Shown here: piece by piece, positions 4,445-5,555 of the stretch | How positions within the stretch are numbered: the first letter of the stretch is position 1 | Layout of the letters: every line of letters starts with the position of its first letter | Assembly (NCBI GenBank): GCA_947588665.1 | Contig: CANPYU010000085.1 | Span: forward strand, 1 to 5,555 | Length of the DNA stretch: 5,555 nt | Reading direction: 5' to 3' | Source of the DNA: an uncultured Bacilli bacterium | GTDB taxonomy: Bacteria; Bacillota_I; Bacilli_A; RF39; UBA660 | Notes under the pieces: generated by a model | What the model saw: the letters and a program-made list of their open reading frames with translations, nothing else | Told to the model about the DNA's origin: nothing | Database searches by the model: none | Translations under genes and position numbers: made by a program

Positions 4445-4479
4445 AAAAAAAGAAAAAAGCAGGACAAATATTTCCTACT
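4445..4479 (-). terminator. Intrinsic terminator of the RDD gene
   Basis: On the minus strand AGTAGGA (4479-4473) pairs with TCCTGCT (4464-4458), with one G-U pair and an 8-nt loop, followed by TTTTTTC and a second run of Ts. The TAG stop (4477-4475) is within the first arm. The T-tract ends one base before the -35 box of the MerR promoter, so the two units are packed without a gap. Confidence 0.85.
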
Positions 4480-5131
4480 CTTCCTCTAAATTCTTTTTAG
4501 GTTTAATTACTTCTTCGTTACTAACTGTATTATCTTTTAAATCAATTACTTTAGTTCCCGCGACAAAATCATGTAAACCTCTGCCTTCTTTATTAAATAA
4601 CACCATTAAAACAATAATAACTAATATAGTTGAATCTATTATACTTCCTATATTATATATTTTAAAATAAGTGCTTTTATTAAAACATATTGCAATTAAA
4701 GTAAGTACTTTAAATATAACACTATTTAAAATAAAAGCTCTAATAAAATAATTATATAACTTTAATTCTTTATCTTTATTACTAACTACTTTTAATCCTA
4801 ATAACTTTTTACCTAAAGTCTGCCCTTTAGTATAATAAGCAAAAACCCCAAAATATAAAAATACAATTATTATTTCTCCAATTATATAAACATATCCATT
4901 TTTATTCATAGTATAACTATACTGTGAAGTTTCTTTATTAAACTCCTTAATATCAATTTCTTTTTCATAATATTTTTCTAAAACTTCATTATATTCTTCT
5001 GATGCCTTTATATATTTATCATAATGAGGATTAATAAAACTTATATATAATAATGCCGTTCCAATAAAAGTAACTACAAATAAATCAATAAAATATGCTC
5101 CTATTCTCTTTAAAATGCTACTTGCTTTCAT
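4475..5131 (-). CDS. RDD-family membrane protein
   Basis: A 218-residue integral membrane protein of the RDD family, named for conserved Arg and Asp residues. It shows the family's opening (ILKRIGAYFIDLF, with R9 and D16), the central YTKGQTLGKKLLGLKVV (100-116), and the late GRGLHDFVAGTKVI (183-196). About four membrane segments are likely, at 14-33, 80-100, 128-150 and 162-180. The first loop (34-79) is long, Tyr/Glu/Lys-rich and probably coiled, which is more than the minimal RDD layout. RDD proteins are of unsettled function; ion transport has been proposed for some members. The ATG has AGGAG (5144-5140) 8 nt upstream. It has its own promoter and terminator, so it appears monocistronic. 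Confidence 0.9.
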   Translation of the reverse strand: MKASSILKRIGAYFIDLFVVTFIGTALLYISFINPHYDKYIKASEEYNEVLEKYYEKEIDIKEFNKETSQYSYTMNKNGYVYIIGEIIIVFLYFGVFAYYTKGQTLGKKLLGLKVVSNKDKELKLYNYFIRAFILNSVIFKVLTLIAICFNKSTYFKIYNIGSIIDSTILVIIVLMVLFNKEGRGLHDFVAGTKVIDLKDNTVSNEEVIKPKKNLEEE

Positions 5132-5150
5132 TTCTTCAACTCCTAATTTA

Positions 5151-5179
5151 ATTATAGTCTTTTTTTAAATTAAAGTAAA
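5151..5179 (-). promoter_or_regulatory. RDD gene promoter
   Basis: On the minus strand TTTACT (5179-5174, four of six matches to TTGACA), 17 bp, then a perfect TATAAT (5156-5151). The predicted start is near 5144, so the 5' leader would be short, with the ribosome binding site (AGGAG, 5144-5140) at or very near the start of the transcript. Confidence 0.55.
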
Positions 5180-5180
5180 G

Positions 5181-5205
5181 AAAAAAGAATGAAATTAATC
5201 ATTCT
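5181..5205 (-). terminator. Intrinsic terminator of the Rpn-like gene
   Basis: On the minus strand AGAATGA (5205-5199) pairs perfectly with TCATTCT (5192-5186) around a 6-nt TTAATT loop, followed by a run of six Ts. The TGA stop (5201-5199) is part of the first arm. Confidence 0.8.
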
Positions 5206-5555
5206 AGTTTTTTTAGTTCTTCAAGAGATAATCCTGTTATTTCATGAATATCATTGATGTTCATTTTTTTAGTTAGCATATTTTTGGCTATTTCTGTAGT
5301 TTTTTCTATGCTTCCTTCTTCAATTCCTTGTTGATAGCCTTTTCTTATTCCTTTTTGTTCGGCAATATAATTAGCCCATTCTCCAAATATCTTTTTGGTT
5401 TGTTCATCATTTACATAATTTCGACACCAATTATGTAACTCCATTAACAACTCATCTCCTTTGGCTATATTCTCTCTTTCTTCTGCACTCTTTGCTCCTA
5501 TAAATCTTAACCATCTTTGTTGTAAGTTATTTTTATCATATACCATCTCTCTTGC
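5199..5555 (-). CDS. Rpn/PD-(D/E)XK nuclease-family protein, C-terminal part
   Basis: The frame is open to the right edge, so this is the last 118 or so residues of a longer protein. The in-frame ATG at 5546 is probably internal, since codons A-R-E continue upstream of it and no ribosome binding site is visible in the few bases left. The visible part holds LQQRWLRFIGAKSAEERENI, a charged helical stretch, then the glycine-spaced GIRKGYQQGIEEGSIEKTTEIAKNML segment and a final INDIHEITGLSLEELKKL helix-turn. That G-x-x-x-G-charged tail is typical of Rpn (recombination-promoting nuclease) and related PD-(D/E)XK 'transposase' family proteins, common in multiple copies in gut Firmicutes. The nuclease domain itself would be upstream, outside the window, so activity cannot be judged. 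An intrinsic terminator ends it. Confidence 0.7.
   Translation of the reverse strand, partial: AREMVYDKNNLQQRWLRFIGAKSAEERENIAKGDELLMELHNWCRNYVNDEQTKKIFGEWANYIAEQKGIRKGYQQGIEEGSIEKTTEIAKNMLTKKMNINDIHEITGLSLEELKKLE

Noticed and set aside
223..5555. Mollicute genetic code (TGA as Trp), considered because of the very low GC.
   Set aside because: TGA ends the engB, MerR and Rpn-like frames at family-appropriate lengths or just after family-typical tails, and Trp residues are encoded by TGG.

Overview
The window is very AT-rich DNA from a low-GC Gram-positive bacterium (Bacillota type). Evidence for this: strong AGGAGG-type ribosome binding sites, TTGACA/TATAAT promoters, a class B sortase with a candidate wall-anchored substrate, and Firmicutes-like EngB and PolC-type exonuclease sequences. 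TGA is used as a stop (engB, the MerR gene, the Rpn-like gene) and Trp is coded by TGG, so the Mycoplasma code does not apply. Composition and gene types would suit a gut commensal of the Erysipelotrichales/RF39 or clostridial kind, but that is inference.

Left edge (1-222): no gene. Two copies of one module sit about 120 bp apart, both on the minus strand and both firing leftward out of the window. Each has a near-perfect promoter (TTTGACA, 17 bp, TATTAT), a small hairpin at the predicted transcript 5' end, and a second hairpin with a conserved GCCGTTAA loop. A strongly expressed transcription unit, possibly a stable-RNA (rRNA/tRNA) operon, should lie just beyond position 1.

223-1391, minus strand: a two-gene unit of engB (ribosome-assembly GTPase) and a stand-alone DnaQ/PolC-type 3'-5' exonuclease, overlapping by ATGA. 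A promoter and ribosome binding site place the true engB start at a GTG (1343).

1430-2592, plus strand: a small unknown protein with two hydrophobic segments, then a secreted beta-helix-like protein ending in NPATT, a hydrophobic segment and lysines. Its promoter holds a perfect 16-bp palindrome in the spacer. 2589-3389, minus strand: a class B sortase convergent with the beta-helix gene. The two stop codons overlap inside a bidirectional terminator. These two genes look like a sortase-substrate pair.

3444-4474, minus strand: a membrane-tethered MerR-family regulator followed by an overlapping YbjQ-family gene. The promoter has the 19-bp spacer typical of MerR-controlled promoters, so autoregulation is likely. 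4475-5131, minus strand: an RDD-family membrane protein with its own promoter and terminator. 5199-5555, minus strand: the C-terminal part of a probable Rpn/PD-(D/E)XK nuclease-family protein, cut by the right edge. The region is compact: three terminators contain the stop codon(s) of the gene(s) they end.
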